From the NCBI RefSeq assembly GCF_009833965.1, contig NZ_CP047165.1, positions 868,001-932,000 of the forward strand: a stretch of DNA of 64,000 nt, read 5' to 3'. Each line of letters opens with the position of its first letter. The stretch's first letter is position 1. Shown piece after piece: positions 48,052 to 56,506 of the stretch. This DNA comes from Pelistega ratti. Its GTDB lineage: Bacteria; Pseudomonadota; Gammaproteobacteria; Burkholderiales; Burkholderiaceae_B. A program made the translations under genes and the position numbers. The notes under the pieces were generated by a model, which did no database searches, was not told the origin of the DNA, and was given only the letters and a program-made list of their open reading frames with translations.

Positions 48052-48764
48052 GGGGCTGTATTAGATTAGCAGTTATGTTAGTCTATAAAAATGAAGATAA
48101 GTTATTGTAAATTAAGGAAATCTATACAAAGAAAATTACTCGAATTTTTTGTACTAGAAGTAACCGCTCGATCAGCAGCCGATATACTGGGTATTAATCC
48201 TAATTCAGCTGCACTCTTTTATCGTAAAATTAGAGAGATCATTAATTATTATTTAACCTTAGAAGCGGATGAAATTTTTGAAGGTGCAGTAGAACTTGAT
48301 GAGAGTTATTTTGGTGGTAAACGAAAGGGGAAACGAGGGTGAGGGGCAACAGGTAAAGTAGCGGTATTTGGGATATTGAAAAGGCAAGGTAAGGTTTTTA
48401 CGCTTATCGTACAGGACACGAAAAGTAAGACCTTACTACCTGTTATTAAAAGGAAAATCAAACCAGATAGCTGGGTTTATACCGATACATGTCCCAGTTA
48501 TAATACCCTTGATGTGAATGGATTTCATCATCAACGGATTAATCATACTAAGCAGTTTGCTATAAGACAAAACCATATTAATGGTATAGAAAACTTCTGG
48601 AGTCAAGCAAAAAGAGTGCTTCGTAAGTATAATGGAATAGACCGAAAATACTTTGCTTTATTCTTGAAAGAATGTGAGTTTCGGTTTAACTTTGGAACAC
48701 CAAAAGAGCAGTTAAAAATGCTGAGAAAATGGTGTAAAATTTAGGGCTAATCTAATACAGCCCC
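48052..48764 (+). mobile_element. IS1016/IS1595-like insertion sequence, 713 bp
   Basis: Perfect 19-bp terminal inverted repeats GGGGCTGTATTAGATTAGC (48052-48070) and its complement (48746-48764). They are flanked by identical 8-bp target duplications TTGTTTAA (48044-48051 and 48765-48772), the duplication size of the IS1595 family. Size (~712 bp) matches IS1016. The single transposase gene is broken by one stop codon. The element separates the TadE-like gene from the FNR gene. Confidence 0.92.
48091..48744 (+). pseudogene. IS1016-type transposase with in-frame TGA
   Basis: The frame runs 48091-48744 with one TGA at 48340-48342 and no frameshift; sense reading on both sides matches the transposase (217 positions). 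Before the stop: 'VTARSAADILGINPNSAALF' (HTH) and 'VELDESYFGGKRKGKRG'; after it: 'GATGKVAVFGILKRQGKV', 'YTDTCPSYN', 'HINGIENFWSQAKRVLRKYN' and 'LKECEFRFNFG'. Relatives have Arg in place of the stop (RGRGA), so CGA or AGA changed to TGA. The two D residues and the HINGIENFW region of the catalytic site are present. Nonautonomous unless another copy supplies transposase. Confidence 0.92.
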
Positions 48765-48926
48765 TTGTTTAATATTTATATTTTATAGTAAAACAGTTAT
48801 TTAATTCACTAACATCTTATTCTTGAAAAGTCAAGTTTTATTTATAAGAATTTTATATACTAAAAACATCTTTTATTACTAAAAATACTTTACAATAGAG
48901 GAAGTCTTCTTTTTTGTATATTTATA

Positions 48927-49649
48927 ATGACTAGACATATTGCATTGAATAAAGACTCCATTCATTGTGCAAATTGCATGTTAGGGCGTATCTGCATGCC
49001 CCAAAAAATGAATCTCTCCGATATCGAACATTTAACCGAATTAATCAAAGAAAGAATTCGGGTGGCAAAAGGGGAATATGTTTTTCATATCGGTAATACC
49101 TCAGGAGCCATTTACAGTATCCGTACAGGGGCAATCAAAACACAAGTAGAAAATAATTGTGGCCATACACAAATTACTGGTTTTTTTCTACCAGGTGAAG
49201 TGTTTGGTTTAGATAGCTTTACAGCGCAACAACACACTTCTGATGCGATTGCGTTAGAAGATAGTGAAGTATGCGTCATGTACACCAAGGATTTAAATAT
49301 TGTTGCCCAGCAAATTCCTTCCTTGCAAGCACAATTTCGTCACCTATTAAGTGGTGAGATTATTCGTTCACATCAATTACTCTTATCTCTAGGATCGCTA
49401 CGCTCTGATCAACGTGTTGCGTGGTTTATTCTTGATATGTCGGCTCGTTTTACGCAATTAGGTTATTCTTCTAATGAGTTTATACTACGCATGAGTCGTG
49501 AAGATATTGGTAACTATTTAGGCCTGACACTTGAAACAGTAAGCCGTTTATTTTCTCGTTTTCAAAAGGAAGGGCTTATTCATATCCAACAGAGAGCAAT
49601 CCGTATCCTTGATCATGAGGCACTACAATCGTTGATTAAATATAAGTAA
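48927..49649 (+). CDS. fnr: FNR-type oxygen-sensing transcription regulator
   Basis: 240 residues, CRP/FNR family. The N-terminal cluster motif CANCMLGRIC (C-x2-C-x5-C) plus a distal Cys in 'ENNCGHTQ' supply the four ligands of the O2-labile [4Fe-4S] cluster in FNR. cNMP-like beta-roll domain follows, then the dimer helix and HTH 'SREDIGNYLGLTLETVSRLF', in which E-xx-S-R is the FNR-type recognition pattern (TTGAT half sites). It would activate genes such as the cbb3 cluster under low oxygen; no clean FNR site could be found in this window. Lies 162 bases after an insertion sequence. Confidence 0.93.
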   Translation: MTRHIALNKDSIHCANCMLGRICMPQKMNLSDIEHLTELIKERIRVAKGEYVFHIGNTSGAIYSIRTGAIKTQVENNCGHTQITGFFLPGEVFGLDSFTAQQHTSDAIALEDSEVCVMYTKDLNIVAQQIPSLQAQFRHLLSGEIIRSHQLLLSLGSLRSDQRVAWFILDMSARFTQLGYSSNEFILRMSREDIGNYLGLTLETVSRLFSRFQKEGLIHIQQRAIRILDHEALQSLIKYK

Positions 49650-49981
49650 ATACTTATCTATATATTATTTACTGTAGTAAATACTGACGGATAATATCTT
49701 TAAAAAACACTATATGTATTAAATAAATACATCTAATACTATATAAAATATCAATATTTTATATAGTGGTGCATTGTACCTTTAGACACCACACAAAAGT
49801 AATATATATCAGTGCAGTTGATTTATTATTTTTAATATAAATAATCTATATATGTATTATTTCCCTAATACATAATCTAGGTTAATACCGTACTTTCTCT
49901 ATAAATAAATTAGAGCGAAGTAGGTTCTCAATTTATTTTATATTTTAATAATATTTCCTTTTATCCTTTAAGCTATCCAAT
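49650..49981. other. Intergenic region after fnr
   Basis: About 330 AT-rich bases between convergent fnr and the TonB receptor gene. A short hairpin GTGGTG/CACCAC lies near 49764-49790 without a T tract. Nothing else is visible before the receptor's terminator. Confidence 0.35.
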
Positions 49982-50016
49982 AAAAAATCCACCGTTTTTA
50001 TGTAAAACGGTGGATT
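49982..50016 (-). terminator. Terminator of the TonB receptor gene
   Basis: On the minus strand AATCCACCGTTTT pairs perfectly with AAAACGGTGGATT around a 4-base loop, followed by TTTTT. It begins 29 bases after the stop. Confidence 0.9.
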
Positions 50017-50045
50017 AGCCTTATGAACAGCCTCAAAATAATGGA

Positions 50046-52085
50046 TTAGAACTGATAATTCATACCTACACGGAACTCACGTCCTACCCCAGGTAATACA
50101 TCTGGACGTTGGCTATGTGGATAGTAGAATTTATTAAAGGCATTGTTAAGGGAAACATTGATATTTAATTGATCATTACCCAGTGGTTTCCAATTAACAT
50201 AGAAATCATGCACACTATAACCCTTACGAACAATATCTGATCCTGTTTCATTATCACGAACTAGCACAGAACCTTTGGCTCTTTGAACGGTACGATTACG
50301 CCAACCGATTTCTAAATCAGGTTCTTCAAAGTGATACGATAAAGCAGCTGTCCATGTACGCCCTACTTGTACCGCAAACTCCGGATTACTACTTAATAAC
50401 TTAGCAGGGTGGGTATCATAGATACGAGGTTTACTTTCAGCTACACCGATACGAGCCGCAAAACCACCATAGGTATAGCCAGCATTGATTTCATAACCAC
50501 GGTTTTTGATAAACCCAGCATTAACTGCCTCTCTTATCCCGCCAGCATGTCGATCTTGTGGATTAGCTAAAGCATCATTAATACGTTGCCAGAAATAGCT
50601 ACCCTCAAATGAGAAAGTACCATCATTATAGTTAAAACCAATCTCTGTATTACGTGCACGTTCTGCTACTGTACCATCTGCGATAGAGACAATGCCACGG
50701 TTACCATGAGTCATTAAAGCATCATAAAGACGTGGGCTACGTGTTGCATAGTTATGGGTAGCGCTAAAACTTAAAGTAGGTGTTGCTTGCCAAATAACCC
50801 CTAAGCTAGGATTCCAACGACCATCAGAAACGGATTTTTTATCCATTGCTTTAAGATCAAAATAATCATAACGTAAACCTGCTGTTAAAGTAAAATCACC
50901 TACCGCAGCAATCGCTTCAAGGTAAGCACCAACATCTTCTTTCGTAGGTTCAACTAAATTAGGACGGAAGAATGTATGCGGTTTAATCTTTTGATGACGA
51001 TAATTCACTCCATATTTAAGCAATACTGAATCACTAACATCAGAGTCAAAATTAATATTGGCACCTTTTGTGATGATTTTAGTCGTAGTAGCTCCTTTTA
51101 CATTGCCACAGTAGCCACATTTTGAGTCATCTGCTGAATAGCGTTTATCCTGCATAATATAGGCATTAGCGGTCAGCTCTTTAATAAAACCTAAGTTTTT
51201 ACCCGTATATTCAAGGTTAGTATTACTCTTACTTGTTTCACGGTAAGTTGGTGCTTGACGTTCTAAAGAAAGTCTTCCCCCTGTAATTGTAAATTCTTCA
51301 CGCACTGCACGTATACCACGATGCTCATCATTTAAATGACTTAACACTAAACGATGATTACCATCACCAAAGGTACTTCCTAATTTAATTAAATAATTCC
51401 GTTTATCTAAAGCACTATAAGGAACTGTTTTTCCACCATTGATATTACGATAGTTTTTACCGGGTTTATAATCATCTTCGTCTGTTCTTGCATAAGATAC
51501 TAAGGCATCAAAATTACCCACTTTTCCAAAGATAGATGCACCATAGCTATGATTATCGTTAGAAGAATACCCTGTATTTAGACGGAAACCATAGTTCTTG
51601 TCGGTGCCCTCCAACAAATCTAGTGCATCCACTGTTTTCACAATAATAGCACCATTGGTAGCACCAATACCCGCACTAGCAGAGCCAGCCCCCTTTTGTA
51701 CAGAGATACTCTTTAATAATGCTGGATCAATAATAAAACGACCCTGATGATAGAGAATCTGACTATCCGAATAAGCATTATCCACTTTAATATCAACCGA
51801 ATTTTGCCCCATACCACGAATAGTAAGGAATTGAGAAGTTCCTCTCCCCCCCCCGAAATCAATAGACGGTTCTTTGGCTAAGAAATCTCGTAAATCAGTA
51901 GCTGTACTTTCATTACGCTCTTTCATGGTTACTACATTTGTTTGAACTTTTGTTCCTTGACGATCAATCACTGAAATTTCATCTAATGTCGCACTTGATT
52001 CTGTATTTGCCAAAGCTGTACCCGCACTTAATGCCCCCAGTACCACAAGACTAATACGCGTGAGGCTAAATGACTTTACTTGCAT
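50046..52085 (-). CDS. TonB-dependent outer membrane receptor
   Basis: 679 residues. Signal peptide to about residue 26 (..GTALA|NTE), a TonB-box-like DEISVID (~35-41), plug domain ('IDFGGGRGTSQFLTIRGMGQ', 'SISVQKGAGSASAGIGATNG') and a 22-strand barrel ending in the usual aromatic residue (..RVGMNYQF). A C-x-x-C pair in an outer loop (KCGYCGN, ~residue 325) is unusual. AGAGGA precedes the ATG, and a Fur-like box lies 161 bases upstream, so iron limitation probably induces it. Substrate could be a siderophore, heme or another metal complex; next to the cbb3 genes copper is also possible but unproven. Confidence 0.9.
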   Translation of the reverse strand: MQVKSFSLTRISLVVLGALSAGTALANTESSATLDEISVIDRQGTKVQTNVVTMKERNESTATDLRDFLAKEPSIDFGGGRGTSQFLTIRGMGQNSVDIKVDNAYSDSQILYHQGRFIIDPALLKSISVQKGAGSASAGIGATNGAIIVKTVDALDLLEGTDKNYGFRLNTGYSSNDNHSYGASIFGKVGNFDALVSYARTDEDDYKPGKNYRNINGGKTVPYSALDKRNYLIKLGSTFGDGNHRLVLSHLNDEHRGIRAVREEFTITGGRLSLERQAPTYRETSKSNTNLEYTGKNLGFIKELTANAYIMQDKRYSADDSKCGYCGNVKGATTTKIITKGANINFDSDVSDSVLLKYGVNYRHQKIKPHTFFRPNLVEPTKEDVGAYLEAIAAVGDFTLTAGLRYDYFDLKAMDKKSVSDGRWNPSLGVIWQATPTLSFSATHNYATRSPRLYDALMTHGNRGIVSIADGTVAERARNTEIGFNYNDGTFSFEGSYFWQRINDALANPQDRHAGGIREAVNAGFIKNRGYEINAGYTYGGFAARIGVAESKPRIYDTHPAKLLSSNPEFAVQVGRTWTAALSYHFEEPDLEIGWRNRTVQRAKGSVLVRDNETGSDIVRKGYSVHDFYVNWKPLGNDQLNINVSLNNAFNKFYYPHSQRPDVLPGVGREFRVGMNYQF

Positions 52086-52245
52086 AAATTTCCTCTCATT
52101 AATAACTAAAAATAAAATTGAAAATAACTATTACTTTAATAAGTAATTATTATGAAACAATTTAGAAATATATCATTTAATTTATTAGAACACAAATAAT
52201 ATTTATTCTCATTAACAATTTTATTTTAAGTTTTAATGAAGTGAT

Positions 52246-52264
52246 TATAATGATAATGATTTAT
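52246..52264 (-). promoter_or_regulatory. Fur-box-like site upstream of the TonB receptor
   Basis: TATAATGATAATGATTTAT matches about 15 of 19 positions of the Fur consensus (GATAATGATAATCATTATC). It lies in the receptor's upstream region, with a looser AT-rich match (AATAATATTTATTCTCATTA) around 52195-52214. Confidence 0.6.
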
Positions 52265-52369
52265 TTTTATAAAATAAATTATTCCTACTTTAAAAATAAA
52301 CTATTTAATTATCAAGTAGTTACTTATTAATCCCCCTCTTTCTTAGTAGATAAAACAAATAATAAGCAT

Positions 52370-52424
52370 AAAAAAATCTACTCCCTTACTTACTGATAAA
52401 ATATCAATTTTTAGGGAGTAGATT
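52370..52424 (-). terminator. Terminator of ccoGH
   Basis: On the minus strand AATCTACTCCCT pairs perfectly with AGGGAGTAGATT over a 26-base loop (which can itself fold partly), followed by TTTTT. It starts 19 bases after the ccoH stop. Confidence 0.8.
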
Positions 52425-52442
52425 ATTCGTTAAAAAACAACA

Positions 52443-52703
52443 CTATTTTTGTGTTTCTTTCGTTTCAGTCGTTTCTATGGGTTTATTAAAGAGATTAGGA
52501 ATATCGCTTCCATCTCGACTCACAAATTTACCTTGCTGATAGCCTTTAACAGTAACTTCTGCATCATAATTATTTGTAAATGCCAAATAAATTGTAATGA
52601 GACAACCAATAATTGCCATAAAAGGCCCTGCCATTAAAATCCACGGCCAAGGTTCTTTGTACCAAGGGTTAGGGTACTTATCTAAATCTCTTTCTTCTTT
52701 CAT
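52443..52703 (-). CDS. ccoH: Short CcoH/FixH-like protein
   Basis: 86 residues. The start 'NPWYKEPWPWILMAGPFMAI' and one membrane helix to ~residue 43 match the N-terminus of CcoH (FixH), followed by 'NNYDAEVTVKGYQQGK', the conserved segment just after the helix. The usual periplasmic domain (full proteins ~150-170 residues) is missing; instead a short Thr/Glu-rich tail follows. CcoH is needed for assembly or stability of cbb3 oxidase in other proteobacteria. 13 bases after ccoG and followed by a terminator, with no frameshifted remainder downstream. Confidence 0.8.
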   Translation of the reverse strand: MKEERDLDKYPNPWYKEPWPWILMAGPFMAIIGCLITIYLAFTNNYDAEVTVKGYQQGKFVSRDGSDIPNLFNKPIETTETKETQK

Positions 52704-52716
52704 CTTTATCTATCCA

Positions 52717-54210
52717 TTAATTAGGGACATAGAAACTACTTTCTTCATCCGCCTCAAGTTCTTGACTTGCATTCTCTACTGTTTTGGCATAAATCTCAAT
52801 TTTGTAGATTTCACCACGCTGTAGATCTTCTAATGGTGCTTGAATCACTAGCGGAATCCATTTATTAGAGAATGGTTCAATCATAATGGTATTATGATCG
52901 GTGTTTTCAAGTAATACTTTAGCTTTTTGCATCGCATCACCTTTGACACCAATTTTAAACTCTTCCGCCTTATCTGTCATATTAATGACTTGAATTCGGT
53001 AAACATTTTCAATTAAATCACCGGGGATTTCACGACCTAAAGCACCACGATCACGTACGACATCGACACGCAACGGTGTACGCATACTAAGTGAAATGAT
53101 TAAACCTAAAATAAACAGTACCAATAAACCAACATAGACAAAAATACGTGGTCTATACAAGCGTTTACGCACTTGCTTATTATCAAGTCTATTGAGCATA
53201 CCATATTCTGATGTATAGCGAATTAGCCCTCGAGGATAATTCATTTTATCCATCACATCATCACAGGCATCGACACAGGCACCACAACCAATACACATAT
53301 ATTGAAGACCATTACGAATATCAATACCTGTTGGGCATACTTGTACGCAGATCGTACAATCAATACAATCGCCTAGACCTTCTGCTTTTGGATCAACTTT
53401 CTTAGAGCGTTTACCACGTGGATCACCTCGCACTTTGTCATAAGTAACAACAAAGGTATCTTTATCCACCATTACACTTTGGAAACGGGCATAAGGACAC
53501 ATAAACTTACAAACATTCTCACGAAGTACCCCTGCCATTAACCATGTCATAAAGCCATAGAAAATAAACCAGAACCATTGTGCCAAGCTTAAATCAAGGT
53601 GAACAACTTGTACAATTAGCTCACGAATCGGGGCAAAATAACCAATAAAGGTAAAGCCTGTCCAAATAGCAATTAAAATCCATAATAAATGCTTCGTAAA
53701 TTTAATACGGATTTTACGGAAATTCCATGGTGATTCATCTAAACGCATACGTTGTACACGATCACCTTCTACAAAATGATCTACCCACATAAAAATTTCG
53801 GTATAGACCGTTTGCGGACAGGAATAACCACAGAATAACCGCCCTGCTAAGGCTGTAAATAAAAATAAGCCATAAGCAGAAACGATAAGGATAATCGCCA
53901 TATAAATAATATCTTGAGGCCATAGTACAAGACCAAAGATATAAAATTTACGTGCAGATAAGTCTAGTAAAAATGCTTGGCGATCATTCCATTGTAGCCA
54001 CGGCAAACCATAGTAGATAATTTGCGTGAAAAATATCATGAAAATACGCCATGATGCAAAACGACCTTTTACAGAACGCGGATAAATTTTAGCGGTCGCC
54101 TCTGTAAAAAGTCGCTGACTTTCTTCTTCTGAGATACGTAGTGTTTGAGGTTGTTCAGGTTGCCAAGCGGGAATATTTTCATCTTGACTATGCGAGTCTT
54201 TATCACTCAT
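52717..54210 (-). CDS. ccoG: cbb3 oxidase accessory ferredoxin-like protein CcoG
   Basis: 497 residues from ATG 54210 (AAGGAAA upstream); an in-frame ATG eight codons earlier is less likely. CcoG is a membrane iron-sulfur protein that reduces Cu(II) for cbb3 assembly. About five membrane helices; 'GRLFCGYSCPQTVYTEIFMW' (CxxxCP) in the membrane part, two clusters of ferredoxin cysteines 'CIDCTICVQVCPTG' and 'CIGCGACVDACDDVMDKM', and a C-terminal Ig-like domain ('FKIGVKGDAM'). Followed by ccoH. Upstream lies a 500-base gap with a possible structured leader. Confidence 0.95.
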   Translation of the reverse strand: MSDKDSHSQDENIPAWQPEQPQTLRISEEESQRLFTEATAKIYPRSVKGRFASWRIFMIFFTQIIYYGLPWLQWNDRQAFLLDLSARKFYIFGLVLWPQDIIYMAIILIVSAYGLFLFTALAGRLFCGYSCPQTVYTEIFMWVDHFVEGDRVQRMRLDESPWNFRKIRIKFTKHLLWILIAIWTGFTFIGYFAPIRELIVQVVHLDLSLAQWFWFIFYGFMTWLMAGVLRENVCKFMCPYARFQSVMVDKDTFVVTYDKVRGDPRGKRSKKVDPKAEGLGDCIDCTICVQVCPTGIDIRNGLQYMCIGCGACVDACDDVMDKMNYPRGLIRYTSEYGMLNRLDNKQVRKRLYRPRIFVYVGLLVLFILGLIISLSMRTPLRVDVVRDRGALGREIPGDLIENVYRIQVINMTDKAEEFKIGVKGDAMQKAKVLLENTDHNTIMIEPFSNKWIPLVIQAPLEDLQRGEIYKIEIYAKTVENASQELEADEESSFYVPN

Positions 54211-54235
54211 TGGATTTCCTTTACTTCTTAACAAA

Positions 54236-54352
54236 ACTCGTCCATCATTGGGCTAAGGACTGCCCTTATGGGGAAATATCAAATGACTTATAGAAATATA
54301 CACTCTACAAATCAACAAAATTACTTATATAAAACTGTCAAGGTGGACGAGT
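54236..54352 (-). promoter_or_regulatory. Possible structured leader of ccoG
   Basis: In the minus-strand leader just before ccoG, ACTCGTCCA (read from 54352) pairs perfectly with TGGACGAGT (ending 54236) across ~99 bases. Inside lies a small hairpin GGGC..GCCC with AGTCCTT loop (54246-54269). The closing stem is followed by TTTTG and then the ribosome site. This could be a regulated leader or terminator/antiterminator; it could also be chance. Confidence 0.3.
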
Positions 54353-54630
54353 ACAGAAGAAATAATACAATACCTTAACAGCTACCACATTTTACTCTTA
54401 TTAGTGTTTATACACAATAACATTAACAAATTATTATTTGTGTTTTAAACAAAAATCTCTTTTATTTCATATCCTTTTGATACTTATCATAATAATATTT
54501 TACGCAGATAGTTAAATACATCTTTTTATAATGAAGAAGTACCTTTTATAGTATTCATTGAATAACATAAGTATCCAATCATCTGCCCAAATATCATATC
54601 TTTGACATACCATATATATACTGAAATAGC

Positions 54631-54669
54631 AAAGACCTCATACCGATAGAAAATATGAGGTCTTTTTTT
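54631..54669. terminator. Terminator-like hairpin after ccoP
   Basis: GACCTCATA (54634-54642) pairs perfectly with TATGAGGTC (54654-54662) over an 11-base loop. A seven-T run follows on the plus strand; on the minus strand only TTT follows. It lies ~50 bases after ccoP, so it probably ends the ccoNOQP message while acting in both directions. Confidence 0.6.
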
Positions 54670-54711
54670 AAGATAGAGACACCATCTAGTACATGGTATT
54701 ATCCATCTTTA

Positions 54712-55614
54712 TTATTTGGTATTAGACAAGCCCCAAACATATGCTGTTAGCATACGGATTTGTTCAGGTGTCAATGTATTTTTCTGTGCAGGCATAGTAC
54801 CTTGACGACCTTCGAGAATGGTTTTCACGATAACGTCCACAGAAGAACTATTTAACCAAATATTATCAGTTAAGTTAGGCGCACCTAATAATTGATTACC
54901 TTTACCATCAGCACCGTGGCAGGCAAAACACGCTTGCGCAAATTTTTCCTGACCTAAAGGCACTAATGTTGAATCACTACTTAAACCTGATAATGAACGA
55001 ACATAGTGTGCCACTTGTTTAGCTTCTTCAGGTGTAACCACTGCCGCCAAAGGAGCCATGATACCATGACGACCTTCTGTAATGGTTTGCTGAATTTGCT
55101 CTGGGCTACCACCATATAACCAATCATGATCGGTTAAGTTAGGGAAGTTAGGTGAACCTTTCGCATCAGAACCATGACATTGGGCACAGTTATTTAAGAA
55201 TAAACGCTCACCCAAAGCACGGGCATCTGCATTAGCCGCCAATTGCTCAATAGATTGACCATCAAACTTCGCATAAACGGGTTTAATCGCCTCTAATTGT
55301 GCTGCTTGCTCTTGTGCTACCTCTTTTTGAGATGTAAAACCCACTTTTCCAGGATTAGATCCTAATGCTGGATAGAGGAACATAATTGCTAAACCCACAA
55401 TACATAAACCGATGTACATTACTGTCCACCATGTTGGCACGGGGTAGTTATACTCCGTGATACCATCCCATTCATGACCGGTATCTGTTGCTTCGCTCGC
55501 ATCTTTATTTAAGAAAGAGCGCTGTGTATATAGTAACCATACACAGAAGAATACACCGCCTAATGCGATGATGGTGATCCAGTAACTCCAACCGCTACTA
55601 AAGAAATCACTCAT
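54712..55614 (-). CDS. ccoP: cbb3-type cytochrome c oxidase subunit III (diheme)
   Basis: 300 residues. One or two N-terminal membrane helices (~10-30 and ~63-83), then two cytochrome c domains with heme motifs CAQCH (~residue 143) and CFACH (~229). CcoP brings electrons from cytochrome c to the CcoO/CcoN subunits. Each domain carries a C-terminal Met ligand region ('GIMAPLAAVVTPEE', 'GTMPAQKNTLTPEQ'). GAGG precedes the start. Last gene of ccoNOQP. Confidence 0.97.
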   Translation of the reverse strand: MSDFFSSGWSYWITIIALGGVFFCVWLLYTQRSFLNKDASEATDTGHEWDGITEYNYPVPTWWTVMYIGLCIVGLAIMFLYPALGSNPGKVGFTSQKEVAQEQAAQLEAIKPVYAKFDGQSIEQLAANADARALGERLFLNNCAQCHGSDAKGSPNFPNLTDHDWLYGGSPEQIQQTITEGRHGIMAPLAAVVTPEEAKQVAHYVRSLSGLSSDSTLVPLGQEKFAQACFACHGADGKGNQLLGAPNLTDNIWLNSSSVDVIVKTILEGRQGTMPAQKNTLTPEQIRMLTAYVWGLSNTK

Positions 55615-55625
55615 GATTTAACCTC

Positions 55626-55805
55626 TCAATTTTTACGATTTAAATCTGCTTCATCAGGCATGCTAAAGGGTAGATTAGCCGCTTCTTCATTCGCCTTACT
55701 ACGACCTTTTGACCATGCCCACCAGACAATACCCAAAAATGCCGCCATCGACGCAATAGTCATAATAACGTTTAACCAAGTCATAAGACCGCTCAATGAA
55801 CTCAT
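55626..55805 (-). CDS. ccoQ: cbb3-type oxidase subunit CcoQ
   Basis: 59 residues: MSSLSGLMTWLNVIMTIASM begins it, one membrane helix ends in 'GIVWWAWSKGRS', and a short charged tail follows. The 'W.WAWS/Kg.k..f..aA.LPF' layout is that of CcoQ/FixQ. AGGAG lies upstream of the ATG. Between ccoO and ccoP, as usual. CcoQ stabilises CcoP binding to the core. Confidence 0.93.
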   Translation of the reverse strand: MSSLSGLMTWLNVIMTIASMAAFLGIVWWAWSKGRSKANEEAANLPFSMPDEADLNRKN

Positions 55806-55816
55806 TTTTTGGACTC

Positions 55817-56494
55817 CTATTGTTTGCTTTGCTGTAACTCTTGTTCACGTAAAGCCGCTACATAACCGACACCTAGGTTTTGTAAGTATGCAATAACAGC
55901 ATCTTCCTCGGTTTTGCCTTTAAGCATTTCAGGTGCTTTAGCAATTTCCTCGTCAGAATACATTACTTCACCATGGTGGAACTTATGAATCGCATTTAGT
56001 GATTTCATACGGTTCTGTACATTTTCATTAGAAACATCTTTGTGTTGTAACCAATAATATGCAGGCATATTAGATTGTTTAACAAACACTCGAGGATCAC
56101 GTAAGTGAATACGATGCCAATCATCTGAATAACGACCACCTACACGTGCAAGATCTGGACCCATACGGCGAGAACCCCATAAGAATGGGTAGTCATAGAC
56201 ACCCTCTGCCGCAACAGAATAAGGGCCATAACGTTGTACTTCAGAAGCGAGTACACGTACTTGTTGGCTATGGCAACCTACGCAACCTTCTTTAATAAAA
56301 ACATCACGTCCCACAAGTTGTAAAGCATTTAGTGGCTTAACACCTGGCGCTGCTTGTGTAGTAGAGTGTTGGAAAAATAATGGAACAATCTGAACAAGAC
56401 CAGCAAACGATACCACTAGAATAGATAAGATAATCAGGATGCCGACATTTTTCTCGATTGTTGCATGAGAGAAAAATTTATTATTACTAGCCAT
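55817..56494 (-). CDS. ccoO: cbb3-type oxidase subunit II (monoheme)
   Basis: 225 residues with one N-terminal membrane anchor (~17-37) and a heme c motif in 'EGCVGCHSQQVR' (~73). 'RRMGPDLARVGGRYSDDWH' and 'SNMPAYYWLQ' hold the Met ligand and family signature. CcoO takes electrons from CcoP and passes them to CcoN. AAAGGAG precedes the start; 12 bases after ccoN. Confidence 0.97.
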   Translation of the reverse strand: MASNNKFFSHATIEKNVGILIILSILVVSFAGLVQIVPLFFQHSTTQAAPGVKPLNALQLVGRDVFIKEGCVGCHSQQVRVLASEVQRYGPYSVAAEGVYDYPFLWGSRRMGPDLARVGGRYSDDWHRIHLRDPRVFVKQSNMPAYYWLQHKDVSNENVQNRMKSLNAIHKFHHGEVMYSDEEIAKAPEMLKGKTEEDAVIAYLQNLGVGYVAALREQELQQSKQ

Positions 56495-56506
56495 TTTTAT
56501 TCTCCT

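Noticed and set aside
48340..48342. TGA in the transposase as a selenocysteine or programmed stop
   Set aside because: Relatives have Arg there and no SECIS-like hairpin or slippery sequence is apparent; a plain nonsense mutation is simpler.
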